Assembly (NCBI GenBank): GCA_020850715.1 | Contig: JADZED010000025.1 | Span: forward strand, 1 to 64,000 | From: Acidobacteriota bacterium | GTDB taxonomy: Bacteria > Acidobacteriota > Vicinamibacteria > Vicinamibacterales > CAVVIG01 | Length of the DNA: 64,000 bases | Direction: 5' to 3' | In this document: positions 41,047 to 51,027 of the stretch, piece by piece | Layout: each line of letters starts with the position of its first letter | How positions within the stretch are numbered: the stretch's first letter is position 1 | Translations under genes and position numbers: made by a program | Notes under the pieces: model-generated | Told to the model about the DNA's origin: nothing | Databases searched by the model: none | Seen by the model: only the letters and a program-made list of their open reading frames with translations

Positions 41047-41911
41047 AGTCTCGCACCTGGTGAAGCGCTTCCGGCGCGGCGGCGGACTGCTGCGCAGGCC
41101 GTCGACAATCACGGCCGTCGACGACGTCAGCTTCGCGATCGACGAGGGGGAGACGTTCGGACTGGTGGGCGAATCGGGCTGCGGCAAGACCACGACCGGG
41201 CGCTGCATCCTGCGGCTCGTCGAGCCGACGTCGGGGGCCGTGCGGTTCCGCGGCGAAGACGTGCTGGCCTACTCCCCCAAGCGGATGCGGGCGGCGCGAA
41301 GACAGATGCAGATCGTCTTCCAGGATCCGTACGGGTCGCTCAATCCGCGGATGACGGCCCGGCAGATCGTGGAAGAACCGCTGATCATCCATCGGATGGG
41401 CGCCCGCGCGGCCCGGCGCGAGCGGGTCGCGGGTCTCTTCGGCCTCGTCGGGCTCGATCCCGCGCATCTCGAGCGGCACCCGCACCAGTTCAGCGGCGGC
41501 CAGCGCCAGCGCATCGGCCTCGCGCGCGCACTGGCGCTCAACCCGTCGTTTCTCGTGCTCGACGAGCCGGTGTCGGCGCTGGACGTGTCGGTGCAGGCCC
41601 AGGTCGTGAACCTGCTGATGGATCTCCAGCGGCAGTTGACGCTCACGTATCTGTTCATCGCGCACGATCTGCGGCTGGTCGAGCACGTCTGCAGCAGGGT
41701 CGCGGTGATGTACCTGGGCCGGATCGTGGAGGTCGGCCCGACCGGTGCGATCTTCGCGGCGCCGCGGCATCCTTACACGCGCGCGCTGCTCTCGGCAGTG
41801 CCGATTCCCGACCCCGACGCACGACGGGCGCGGATCGTGCTCGATCCCGCGGCCGTGAGCAGGGAGGCCTCGTTGAAGGAGATCGCCGCCGGCCACTGGG
41901 CGGAGGTCTAG
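41033..41911 (+). CDS. Oligopeptide/dipeptide-type ABC transporter ATP-binding protein (OppF/DppF-like)
   Basis: A 292-aa ABC ATPase with Walker [10 protein letters not shown]-loop [14 protein letters not shown], signature FSGGQRQRI, Walker [13 protein letters not shown] and [12 protein letters not shown]. The C-terminus ends in a short [17 protein letters not shown] tail and lacks the Cys-rich oligopeptide extension of its partner. The ATG at 41033 matches the start [12 protein letters not shown]; the frame is open further upstream within oppD. Together with the preceding gene it forms the ATPase pair of a peptide-type importer. Confidence 0.92.
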   Translation: MALVEVSHLVKRFRRGGGLLRRPSTITAVDDVSFAIDEGETFGLVGESGCGKTTTGRCILRLVEPTSGAVRFRGEDVLAYSPKRMRAARRQMQIVFQDPYGSLNPRMTARQIVEEPLIIHRMGARAARRERVAGLFGLVGLDPAHLERHPHQFSGGQRQRIGLARALALNPSFLVLDEPVSALDVSVQAQVVNLLMDLQRQLTLTYLFIAHDLRLVEHVCSRVAVMYLGRIVEVGPTGAIFAAPRHPYTRALLSAVPIPDPDARRARIVLDPAAVSREASLKEIAAGHWAEV

Positions 41912-42566
41912 CGCGATCGTCCGGCGCCAGTTGCCAGTCCCAACCTTCAGAGCCAATCGTCAGATCGGCCTCCGGCATGGGCGGTGCGCCTGGCGCGTGG
42001 AGGTGGCGAAATCCCTCGAAGCCGTTCCTTCGACCGCGACCCGCGTCTCTGCGGAACCTCGCCTCGTCCTCGTCCGCACGTGGCGGCGCGCTCATCGCAG
42101 AGCGGTTCGCGCCGTCGACGGACCGTCATCCCGCGCAATATCCGTATCGAGCGCGAGACTCGGACCTGTCTCGTGGTCGCGGAACACCGGCGTCACGTGC
42201 CCGCGCCAAACAGGTCGCCCCGGAGGCCTGTTCGAGGAGGCGGCCGGAACGGCGCCCGGCTCGATCCGCCACCTCGAAGCCGAGGGCGGGAACATCGCCG
42301 GTCGCGGAACACGGGTTCGTGGCTGGCGATCGGGATCAGAACGGCACGCGGGCCCTCGCGAGCGCCATCTGCGCGCCGACCGCTTCAATGGGCCGCGCGC
42401 ACCGCGGGCCGTCCGCGGACGGCGAGGTTGTCGTCCACCACGACATCGCCTCGCCGGGCTGCGCCAGCACGCGCGCCCACGTACACCTCTCGGCGACTTC
42501 GGCACCGGACGCGACGAGACCGGCGACCGAGCGTGACGACTGGCGGCCTGCGACTGACGGCGTCCG
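41912..42566. other. 655-base stretch without a convincing gene
   Basis: Both strands have open frames, but they are Arg-rich, lack ribosome sites and known motifs, and contradict one another. A 13-base direct repeat (GGTCGCGGAACAC) occurs at 42175-42187 and 42300-42312. The stretch lies downstream of both the OppF-like gene and the opposing MacB/LolD-type ATPase. A decayed permease or other remnant is possible but I cannot show it. Confidence 0.5.
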
Positions 42567-43253
<687 letters not shown>

Positions 43254-43327
43254 GGCAGCATGTGAACAGACGGATGGAGGATCACCCCGGTTCCCCCGGC
43301 GGATCCCCGCGGGGGCGGACAGGACGA

Positions 43328-44164
43328 TTATGCCCCGGCCCGGAGCCTGGCGAGCAGCGTCCTGGCGATCGCCGGCGCGTCGGCCGGCAGGTGCGCATCC
43401 CAGTTGCGGGCATCCATCGGAATGAGCACCACCTTGCCGGCCGCCCGCTTGCGGCGCTGCGCCGTGATGGCCGCGGCGAGCTGCTGCGGTGGCGCGACCT
43501 CGGAGGCCATCAGGAAGACGCACACTTCCTCGTTCGGCGTGCCCCACCTCGCCGCCTGAGCCCACGCATCAGCCACCGAGGTTTCATCGACCGCGCTCAC
43601 GAATCGCCCGAGCAGCCGCGGATTCTTCGCGCGCGCGAAGAGCTTCGACTTCGGCACGAACGCGAGGTCGAATCCCGCTGCCGCCGCTTCTTCGTAGCCC
43701 TCGCCCGACCCTGCGATTGCCTGGCGGAAGCGGTCGACGGTTGCCTTGCGCACGAACCGATCGCGCGTGGCGCGTTCGTGGCGGAACTGCTGCCCGCCTC
43801 CGGAGCGCTCGGCGGCGGAGGGCTGCGCCTCGGCCGCCACGGGCGGCACGGCGGTCTCGGCGGCTGCGGCGGCCGCCGTGCGCGCCGGCGACGATTCGAC
43901 CGGCGGCGTGGCGGCCGCGTCTGCAGCGGGCGCGCCGGACGCGGCGCGAGCCGCATCATGGGCCGCGCGCTGCCCGGCATCGGACAGGATCCGATACGCC
44001 TCGGTCAGCTCGGCTGCGCGATCGGCGGCCATCGCCTGGAACTCGGGGCCGAGGTGCTGGACCTTGTCGGGATGATAGCGGGCGATCTGCGCGCGAAACG
44101 CCCGCTTGATGTCTTCGGCTGGGGCGCCCGGAGGCAGGCCCAGCAGCCCGTAGTAGTCCTTCAG
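43328..44164 (-). CDS. J-domain protein, apparently starting at CTG
   Basis: A 278-aa protein. Residues 1-60 are a J domain with HPD at 31-33 ([29 protein letters not shown]). An Ala/Pro-rich linker (about 70-120) leads to a C-terminal domain (about 125-278) with [20 protein letters not shown] and [16 protein letters not shown], which I do not recognise. No ATG, GTG or TTG exists between the GspE stop and the J domain. CTG at 44164 has GGAG six bases upstream and yields M-K-D-Y-Y. The first in-frame ATG (44032) would remove most of the J domain. The alternative is read-through of the GspE TAG, as both genes share a frame. Confidence 0.85.
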   Translation of the reverse strand: MKDYYGLLGLPPGAPAEDIKRAFRAQIARYHPDKVQHLGPEFQAMAADRAAELTEAYRILSDAGQRAAHDAARAASGAPAADAAATPPVESSPARTAAAAAAETAVPPVAAEAQPSAAERSGGGQQFRHERATRDRFVRKATVDRFRQAIAGSGEGYEEAAAAGFDLAFVPKSKLFARAKNPRLLGRFVSAVDETSVADAWAQAARWGTPNEEVCVFLMASEVAPPQQLAAAITAQRRKRAAGKVVLIPMDARNWDAHLPADAPAIARTLLARLRAGA

Positions 44165-44173
44165 CGCCGTCTC

Positions 44174-46183
44174 CTATTTCTTGAATTCGGCGACGTTGGC
44201 CGCCGGGAGTTCGCGGCGTCCCTGCGCCGCCTCGCGCTCTTTCAGCCGTCTGGCCGCGCGGCGCTCCTCGGTGCTGCGCGCGCAGTACGGACAGAAGTTC
44301 CACCCCGGCTGCAGCGCGCGGCCGCAATGCGGACAGCCGCCGTTCAGCCGCTTGCCGCACTGAGGGCACGCGATGAAGTCGACGCCGACTGCCGCCCCGC
44401 AGCCGGCGCACAGCGTCCGCATCTCGCGGACCTCGGTGACGACGCGCAGCAGCTCTTCGGGGGTGGTGACGCCGCTCTTGACCTTCGCCAGCCCGTCTTC
44501 GCCGAGCGTGACCATCCCGGCGGCGATCGCCGCCTCGCCGAGCTGATCCTCGGAGGCGCGCGCGGAAATGAGGCGGCGCAGCCGATCGTCGACGCGCATC
44601 ACCTCGTAGATGCCGATCCGGCCGCGGTAGCCGGTGTGATTGCACTGGTCGCAGCCGACCGACTTGTAGAACGGGATCGTGGCGGCGTCGGCATCCGGGA
44701 TGTTCAGCGCGCGCAGCGTGTCGGGCGGCGGGGTGTACTGCCGCCGGCACTGCGCGCAGAGCCGGCGCACCAGCCGTTGCGCGACGACGCCGACCAGCGC
44801 CGAGGCAATCACGTAGGGCTCGGTGCCGATGTCCATCAACCGGGTGCACACCGACGGAGCGTCGTCGGTGTGCAGCGTCGACAGCACCAGGTGGCCGGTC
44901 TGCGCCGCCTGCATCGCGATCTTCGCCGTCTCGGCGTCGCGAATCTCGCCGAGGAGGATGACGTCGGGATCCTGCCGCAGGATCGAGCGGAGCGCGCTGG
45001 CGAACGTCAGCTTGATCTTCTCGTTGATCTGGGTCTGGTTCACGCCGGCGATTTGATACTCGATCGGGTCCTCGATCGTGATGATGTTGGTCCGCTCGGA
45101 CTGCACCGCCCGCAGCGCCGCGCTCAGCGTGGTCGTCTTGCCGCTCCCCGTCGGGCCGACCACCAGGATCATCCCGTGCTGGTGCCGCAGGAAGCCGCGC
45201 AGCTCCTCGAGCGCGATCGCCGACATGCCGATCTCCTCGAGCGCCGGCACGCCCTTGCGGTGATCGAGGACGCGCATCACCACCTTCTCGCCAAACAGCG
45301 TGCGCAGCGTCGAGACGCGGAAGTCGACCTCGGTGCCATCGTCGGCCGATGCGCGCAGGCGGCCGTCCTGCGGCAGCCGCTTCTCGGCGATGTCCATGCC
45401 CGCCATGATCTTCAAACGGGCAATCAGCCCCTCGTGGACCCATCTGGGCAGATCCATGACCTCCTTGAGGAGGCCGTCGAGACGATGGCGGATGAGGACG
45501 CCCTTCTCCATCGGTTCGACGTGGATGTCGCTCGCCTTGCTCTTGATCGCGCTCCGAACCACGAGGTCGACGAGATCGATGATCGGCGCCGCCTCGCTGC
45601 GCTCCTGCAGGCCGGCCGCCGGCTCGAACACGTCGTCTTCGGACCGGCGCGCGATCGCCGTCTCCCGGTGCGCGGCGGCACCCGCGGCGCCGCGGCCCGG
45701 CCGCGGGGAATCGCCGAGCGCCAGCTCCGCGGTCCCTGGAGCGAGCCGCATCAACTGCTTGTCGGGATAGCCGAACTGGATCGCGTCCACGATGTCGCCG
45801 CGGGTGGCGACCACCTGCTTGATCCGATACCCCGTCTGGAATTCGAGATCCTGCACGAGGCTGAAGAGCAGCGGATCGGACATCGCGACCGTCAGCAGGT
45901 TCTTTTCGAGCCGCACCGCCACGCAGACCCGCTTGCTGGCAACCTCTTTCGGAATCAGCACCACGGCCGACGGCTCGGGTGGGTTCTCGGCGAGATTGAT
46001 GTACGGGAAGCCGAGCTGAAACGCGAGCGCCTTCGCGATCTGCTTCTCGGTCGCAAGGTTCATGCGCACGAGCACCACGCCGACACGCTCGCCGGTCCGC
46101 CGGTGCTCGATCAACGCCGCCTTGAGATCGTCTTCGGTGATGAGGCCTGCCTGAATCAGGCACTCGCCGATCTTCTTGCGCAC
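44174..46183 (-). CDS. GspE/PilB-family ATPase with C-terminal double zinc ribbon
   Basis: A 669-aa assembly ATPase for type II secretion or type IV pili. It has an N-terminal MshEN/GspE_N domain (IGECLIQAGLITEDDLKAAL), Walker A GPTGSGKT at 343-350, Walker B DPDVILLGEIRD near 405-417, His box THLVLSTLHTDD-like TGHLVLSTLHTDDA, and the usual tetracysteine zinc site (CAQC...CDQC). A further module at about 597-645 with CAGC, CPQC, CPHC and CPYC forms a double zinc ribbon not normal for the family. The start is GTG at 46183. The gene lies between the PilM/T2SSB fusion and the J-domain gene. Confidence 0.93.
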   Translation of the reverse strand: MRKKIGECLIQAGLITEDDLKAALIEHRRTGERVGVVLVRMNLATEKQIAKALAFQLGFPYINLAENPPEPSAVVLIPKEVASKRVCVAVRLEKNLLTVAMSDPLLFSLVQDLEFQTGYRIKQVVATRGDIVDAIQFGYPDKQLMRLAPGTAELALGDSPRPGRGAAGAAAHRETAIARRSEDDVFEPAAGLQERSEAAPIIDLVDLVVRSAIKSKASDIHVEPMEKGVLIRHRLDGLLKEVMDLPRWVHEGLIARLKIMAGMDIAEKRLPQDGRLRASADDGTEVDFRVSTLRTLFGEKVVMRVLDHRKGVPALEEIGMSAIALEELRGFLRHQHGMILVVGPTGSGKTTTLSAALRAVQSERTNIITIEDPIEYQIAGVNQTQINEKIKLTFASALRSILRQDPDVILLGEIRDAETAKIAMQAAQTGHLVLSTLHTDDAPSVCTRLMDIGTEPYVIASALVGVVAQRLVRRLCAQCRRQYTPPPDTLRALNIPDADAATIPFYKSVGCDQCNHTGYRGRIGIYEVMRVDDRLRRLISARASEDQLGEAAIAAGMVTLGEDGLAKVKSGVTTPEELLRVVTEVREMRTLCAGCGAAVGVDFIACPQCGKRLNGGCPHCGRALQPGWNFCPYCARSTEERRAARRLKEREAAQGRRELPAANVAEFKK

Positions 46184-46316
46184 CCTTGGTCTGCTCCCGA
46201 GGTTCTCTACGCTACTGTGGAGATCCGCAAAGATCGAGTCGAAATTCTGTGCAGCCTTCCACCCCTACTAATTGGGGGCCATGCTCCGTCGCCCACCACA
46301 GGACGGCAGGGCCTGG

Positions 46317-47876
46317 TCACGGCTTCCCAACCCGCAGCGATAGCCGACGCAATCTGCCGTCCCCGTCGCGCATCGTGACGGTCGTCTGCCCGATCTCGAC
46401 GACGGTCTGGCCGCCAATGTCGTCGCCCGCTTCGACGATCTGTCCGTCGATCATCGCGAGCTTGCGATCGGGGCTGAAGAGAATCGAGCCGAGCGTGGCG
46501 GCCGGCATCGCCGAGGGCGGGTTGGTCCGCGCTGCCGCACGCGCGGGCGGCGCGGCGATCGTCCGAACGACCGGCCTGTCCCCCGGCGCCGGCGCAGGCG
46601 GCGCCGCGACGGACCGTTCGCGGCGGATCAGGGGCGGCGCGGCCGCGGCGGTCGGCTGCGGTTCCGGCCCGCTGCCGCTCGTCCCCGGCGGGCGTTCGAG
46701 CGCCGGTGCCGGTCCGATCGTCGTCGTCCCCCTGGCAGCGGCCGCTGGCGCGATCGTCGCGCCGGCCATCGGCGCCGTCCCGCCGCGCCTCTGCGCCGGC
46801 GCGCGATCCGCGGACGCGCGCCCGATCGACTCCGGCCGCAGCCATGGCGACTGGCGCGCCGTCCAGCCGATGGCCATGCCGAACCCGACGCCGGCGGCCA
46901 CGGCGGCGGCGGCGAACCTGGCAGCGGCGATCCGGCGCTGCCGCTCGCGCAGCAGATTCAGCGGCGCGCGCCAGTCGGCGGCGGCCGCCCAGGCGAGCCG
47001 CAGCTCGATGCCGCGTTCGCGAAAGTCGCGCGACGCCTCGGACTCCTCGCCTGCGTCGACGCCGCTCATCGAGTCGAGCGGCTCGATCTCGACCTCCAGC
47101 TGCTCCATCATCAGCATCGACATGCTGCGCAGCTCGGGCAGCGTGCCGCAGAGGCACACCACGCCGACCGAAGCCGGCTCCAGGCCGGCCGTCGAGAACA
47201 GCTCGCGCAGGTCGGCGGCGAGCCGGGCCGCCACCTTGGCGCGCGGCACGCGCTCGCCGAACGGTTCGTTCTCGTGGACGTAGCCTCGCGGCAGCTCGCG
47301 GGCGCCCACCAGGACGTGGCCGCGCACGAGCGCCATGCAGGTCGCCTGCTCCTCGAGCGACACGTAGGCTTCGATGCCCGGGAGCGCGCCGCGACCCCGC
47401 CGCAGGCGTGCCACCGATGCGAGCGCCGCGCCGGGTGCGACGACCGAGCGCACGCGGATGCCGGCGAGCGTCAGCGGCCGCAGGGCCTCGGCGAGGTCCG
47501 CGCGCGACGCCAGTGCCGCCAGCACCGGACGGCGCGCGTCGTTCAACCGGGGGCCGGCCGGTGCGATGTCGACCAGCATGCCGCGCGTCTCGATGCCGGC
47601 CGAGCGCAGCGACTGCACGGCTTCGCGGCGCATGGCGTCGCAGGGCCCGGCGTCGACGATCGCCTGCCGATGATCGCCGCGCAGGCCCCACGCGACGACC
47701 GCGGCCTCCCGCCCGCGCAACTGCGCCAGCCGCCGGCGCGTCTCGCCGCTGCCGGCCGGGGACACCGACGTCGCGCGGATGCGCGTCCCGGCGCCGGCGT
47801 CGCGGCCCGCCGGCGCCTCGATTTCGACGATGCGACACTCGCCCGGCGCGAGCTCGATTCCGATGCGCGTGCCCAT
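46317..47876 (-). CDS. PilM-like protein fused to a GspB-type (T2SSB) C-terminal domain
   Basis: A 519-aa protein. Residues 1-310 look like a divergent actin-like PilM/GspL domain (MGTRIGIELAPGECRIVEIE, VSLEEQATCMALVRGHVLVG). One membrane segment follows (about 325-345, FAAAAVAAGVGFGMAIGW). An Ala/Pro-rich linker leads to a C-terminal domain (about 455-519) with LGSILFSPDRKLAMIDGQIV and GDDIGGQTVVEIGQTTVTM, which matches the T2SSB/GspC-type homology region. It is followed by gspE after 133 bases. The GspB assignment is from pattern memory; a PilN-like middle part cannot be excluded. Confidence 0.75.
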   Translation of the reverse strand: MGTRIGIELAPGECRIVEIEAPAGRDAGAGTRIRATSVSPAGSGETRRRLAQLRGREAAVVAWGLRGDHRQAIVDAGPCDAMRREAVQSLRSAGIETRGMLVDIAPAGPRLNDARRPVLAALASRADLAEALRPLTLAGIRVRSVVAPGAALASVARLRRGRGALPGIEAYVSLEEQATCMALVRGHVLVGARELPRGYVHENEPFGERVPRAKVAARLAADLRELFSTAGLEPASVGVVCLCGTLPELRSMSMLMMEQLEVEIEPLDSMSGVDAGEESEASRDFRERGIELRLAWAAAADWRAPLNLLRERQRRIAAARFAAAAVAAGVGFGMAIGWTARQSPWLRPESIGRASADRAPAQRRGGTAPMAGATIAPAAAARGTTTIGPAPALERPPGTSGSGPEPQPTAAAAPPLIRRERSVAAPPAPAPGDRPVVRTIAAPPARAAARTNPPSAMPAATLGSILFSPDRKLAMIDGQIVEAGDDIGGQTVVEIGQTTVTMRDGDGRLRRLSLRVGKP

Positions 47877-47996
47877 GCTCCCGGCTCATGTTTCGGCTCG
47901 AGCGCCGATCTGCCGTAGTTCTGCCCGTGGCCGGCCGCGCCTGCACGCCGCTGCACGGCCCGGCGGCGCTTGCATCGCCGCCGCCCTTGAGGGACC

Positions 47997-49037
47997 ATGG
48001 CAGCCTTGTCCGCTCACCGCAAGGACGGCATCTTCGGCGACGAAGACGGCGGGCGCATGCAGGACGACCTGCGGGCGCGGATCTCCGCGCTCGTGCTCGA
48101 GCGCGCGCCGCTGCTGGTCGGCGACACGATCGCGATCTTCCGCTTCAGCGGCGCCGAGCCGCTCGATCAGGAGTTCTGCACGCGCCTGGGGGAAATCGTC
48201 GTGCAGCTGCTCGCCTCGTCGATCCGCGACGGCGAGGTGGACCCGCGCAGCGGTTTTGTCGTCGACCTGCACCACCGGACGATGGAGCGCGGCCTCGCCG
48301 CCGGACCGCTGTTCGCGCTCGCCTACCTCGCGGAGCGCACGATCGTCGACGAGCTCGCGCTGAGCGATCGCTTCGGCGCCACCAGCGAGTCGTGGCCGCT
48401 GGTGGCGCAGCTCGTGCGCCGCGCCTCCTTCGATCTGCTCGCGGCCTACACCGAGCGCGTGCGCCTGGAGCCGACCTCCGCCGCGATCGTCGATCGGCTG
48501 ACGACGCTGCACACGCGGCCCATGCTCGACGCGGTCCTGGCCAAGCAGCTGGAGCGCGCGGGTCGCTACGGGTTCGAGATCTCGCTGATCCTCTTCGACG
48601 TCGATCGCCTGTCGGCGATCAACAGGCAGCACGGCTACGGCGTCGGCGATCGGATTCTCGAGCGGCTCGGAATCCTGATCCGCACCTACTTCCGCCAGCA
48701 CGACTGGGTGGCGCGCTATTCGGAGGACGTGATCGCGGTGCTGCTGATCGGCCCCGACGCCGAGCACGCGCACGAGCTGGCCGAGCGCGTCCGCGCCACC
48801 GTTGCCGACCGGCTCGGCTTCACCGATCACCGCGACGACACGGGGGTGGCCGTGACGGTCACCGCGGCCGTGATCAACGTGCGGGTCTCAGTCGGCGACG
48901 CCGTCGATCCCGAGCGGCTGCTCGCCGACGCCGAAGCGGCCGTCGAGCGGGGCAAGCGGGCGGGGCGCAATCGCGTCGAGCGGGTCGACGGCTACCCGAT
49001 CACCCGTACTCTTCCTCATAGTTCGCCTTCAGCCTAG
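47997..49037 (+). CDS. GGDEF-domain protein with degenerate active site
   Basis: A 346-aa protein. Residues 1-165 are a helical sensor-like region without a recognised family. Residues 168-330 form a GGDEF fold: [40 protein letters not shown] and [14 protein letters not shown]. The signature is SEDVI at 242-246 in place of GGDEF, so diguanylate cyclase activity is unlikely; it may be a c-di-GMP or protein-binding module. A GAGGGA ribosome site precedes the ATG. The last 38 bases overlap the convergent acs gene. Confidence 0.88.
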   Translation: MAALSAHRKDGIFGDEDGGRMQDDLRARISALVLERAPLLVGDTIAIFRFSGAEPLDQEFCTRLGEIVVQLLASSIRDGEVDPRSGFVVDLHHRTMERGLAAGPLFALAYLAERTIVDELALSDRFGATSESWPLVAQLVRRASFDLLAAYTERVRLEPTSAAIVDRLTTLHTRPMLDAVLAKQLERAGRYGFEISLILFDVDRLSAINRQHGYGVGDRILERLGILIRTYFRQHDWVARYSEDVIAVLLIGPDAEHAHELAERVRATVADRLGFTDHRDDTGVAVTVTAAVINVRVSVGDAVDPERLLADAEAAVERGKRAGRNRVERVDGYPITRTLPHSSPSA

Positions 49038-50961
49038 CGACGACGGCGGGATCGGCGAGCGTCGTCGTGTCGCCGAGCGCCTTGCCTTCGGCGATGTCGC
49101 GCAGCAGGCGGCGCATGATCTTGCCGGACCGGGTCTTCGGCAGATCGGCCGTGAAGAGGATGTCGTCGGGCCGCGCGATCGCGCCGATCTTCCTCACGAC
49201 GTGCTCCTTCAGAGCGTCTGCCAGCGCCGGGGTCATGCCGATGCCTTCCTTGAGCGTCACGAAAGCGGCAATCGCCTGCCCCTTGATCTCGTGCGCCTTG
49301 CCGACGACCGCCGCTTCGGCGACGCCTGCGTGGTCCACCAGCGCGCTCTCGACCTCCATGGTGCCGAGCCGGTGTCCGGCCACGTTGATCACGTCGTCGA
49401 CGCGGCCCAGGAGCCAGAAGTCCCCGTCGGCGTCGCGCTTGGCGCCGTCGCCCGTCACGTACACGCCGGGGCCCCACGTGCTCCAGTACTGGCGCAGGAA
49501 GCGGTCGGGATCGCCGTAGATGCCGCGCAGCATCGAGGGCCACGGCCGCGTGAGCGCGAGCAGGCCGCCGCCGACCTGGACGGCGTCGCCGCGCTGGTTG
49601 CGGATCTCGGCCGAGATGCCGGGGAACGGACGCGTCGCCGAGCCCGGCTTCAGGGTCGTCACCCCAGGCAGCGGTGCGATCATGATGGCGCCGGTCTCGG
49701 TCTGCCACCACGTGTCGAGCACCGGACAGCGATCGCCGCCGATGTGATGGTGGTACCACATCCAGGCCTCGGGGTTGATCGGCTCGCCGACCGAGCCGAG
49801 GAGGCGGAGCGTCGAGAGGTCGTGGCGGGCCGGCCATTCGGCGCCCCACCGCATGAAGGCGCGGATGGCCGTGGGCGCGGTGTAGAGAATGGTGACGCCG
49901 TGCCGCTCGATGATCGACCAGAAGCGATCCTTCGCCGGCCAGTCGGGCGCCCCTTCGTACATCACGCAAGTGGCGCCGTTGGCGAGCGGACCGTAGACGA
50001 CGTAGCTGTGGCCGGTCACCCAGCCGATGTCGGCCGTGCACCAGTAGACGTCCTCGTCGCGCAGGTCGAACACCAGCTTGGTCGTCGCGGAGGTGCCGAC
50101 GAGGTACCCGCCCGTCGTGTGCACGATCCCCTTCGGCTTCCCGGTCGTGCCCGAGGTGTAGAGGATGTAGAGCATGTCCTCGGCGTCCATCGGCTCGGGT
50201 GCGCAGGCGCCCGGCGCGTCTGCCATCAGCTCGTGGTACCAGCGATCGCGGCCGGGCGACATCGCCACCGGCGCCGCCGCGCCGATGCGCTGCACCACGA
50301 TCACGTGCTCGATCGAGGGGGCGCCTGCCACCGCCTCGTCGGCGACCTGCTTGAGGGGCACGACGTGGCCGCGCCGGTATCCGCCGTCGGCGGTGACGAG
50401 CAGGCGGCAGGTCGAATCGTTGATCCGATCGCGCAGGGACTCGGCGCTGAAGCCGCCGAACACGACGTTGTGCACGGCGCCGATCCGCGCGCAGGCCAGC
50501 ATCGCGACGGCCAGCTCGGGCACCAGCGGCAGGTAGATGGCGACCCGGTCGCCCTTGCGGACGCCCAGCGCCTTCAGGACGTTCGCAAAGGCGGAGACCT
50601 CCCGATACAGGTCGAAATAGGTCAGCGTGCGCCGATCCCCCGGTTCCCCTTCCCAGACGATCGCCGCCTTGTTGCGCCGCGCGCCGCGGAGGTGGCGATC
50701 GAGGCAGTTGACGCTGGCGTTGAGCCGCCCGCCGACGAACCACTTCGCGTGGGGCGGCTGCCAGTCGAGAATCGCGTCCCAGGGGCGCGACCATTCGAGC
50801 TCGGCGGCCATGCGCGCCCAGAACGCCTGGGGGTCGCGCGCCGCGTCCTCGTAGATTGCCTCGTCGCGGACGTGCGCCTGCGCCCGGATGGCCGGAGAGG
50901 GAGGGAACCGCCTGGTCTCGCGCAGCAGATCGTCGATGTCGCCGGAATTCCGTTCAGCCAT
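49000..50961 (-). CDS. acs: Acetyl-CoA synthetase
   Basis: Acs (653 aa) activates acetate to acetyl-CoA via acetyl-AMP. The family blocks [58 protein letters not shown] and [19 protein letters not shown] are intact, and the regulatory lysine motif [14 protein letters not shown] lies near the C-terminus. It is convergent with the GGDEF gene and 66 bases downstream of the DUF5916 gene in the same orientation. Confidence 0.97.
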   Translation of the reverse strand: MAERNSGDIDDLLRETRRFPPSPAIRAQAHVRDEAIYEDAARDPQAFWARMAAELEWSRPWDAILDWQPPHAKWFVGGRLNASVNCLDRHLRGARRNKAAIVWEGEPGDRRTLTYFDLYREVSAFANVLKALGVRKGDRVAIYLPLVPELAVAMLACARIGAVHNVVFGGFSAESLRDRINDSTCRLLVTADGGYRRGHVVPLKQVADEAVAGAPSIEHVIVVQRIGAAAPVAMSPGRDRWYHELMADAPGACAPEPMDAEDMLYILYTSGTTGKPKGIVHTTGGYLVGTSATTKLVFDLRDEDVYWCTADIGWVTGHSYVVYGPLANGATCVMYEGAPDWPAKDRFWSIIERHGVTILYTAPTAIRAFMRWGAEWPARHDLSTLRLLGSVGEPINPEAWMWYHHHIGGDRCPVLDTWWQTETGAIMIAPLPGVTTLKPGSATRPFPGISAEIRNQRGDAVQVGGGLLALTRPWPSMLRGIYGDPDRFLRQYWSTWGPGVYVTGDGAKRDADGDFWLLGRVDDVINVAGHRLGTMEVESALVDHAGVAEAAVVGKAHEIKGQAIAAFVTLKEGIGMTPALADALKEHVVRKIGAIARPDDILFTADLPKTRSGKIMRRLLRDIAEGKALGDTTTLADPAVVARLKANYEEEYG

Positions 50962-51027
50962 GGCGGAACAGAATAGCGTACGGGCGCGCAGGCGGGCGGT
51001 CCCGCCCGCGCGTCCGGGAGGGAGGTC

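Noticed and set aside
42175-42312. 13-base direct repeat as ends of an insertion element
   Set aside because: The copies are short and lie 125 bases apart, with no inverted ends and no transposase remnant.
41931-42536. Open frames of about 200 codons on the plus strand and 140 on the minus strand in the 655-base gap
   Set aside because: They are Arg-rich with no ribosome site, motif or signal, and no frame stands out over the others.
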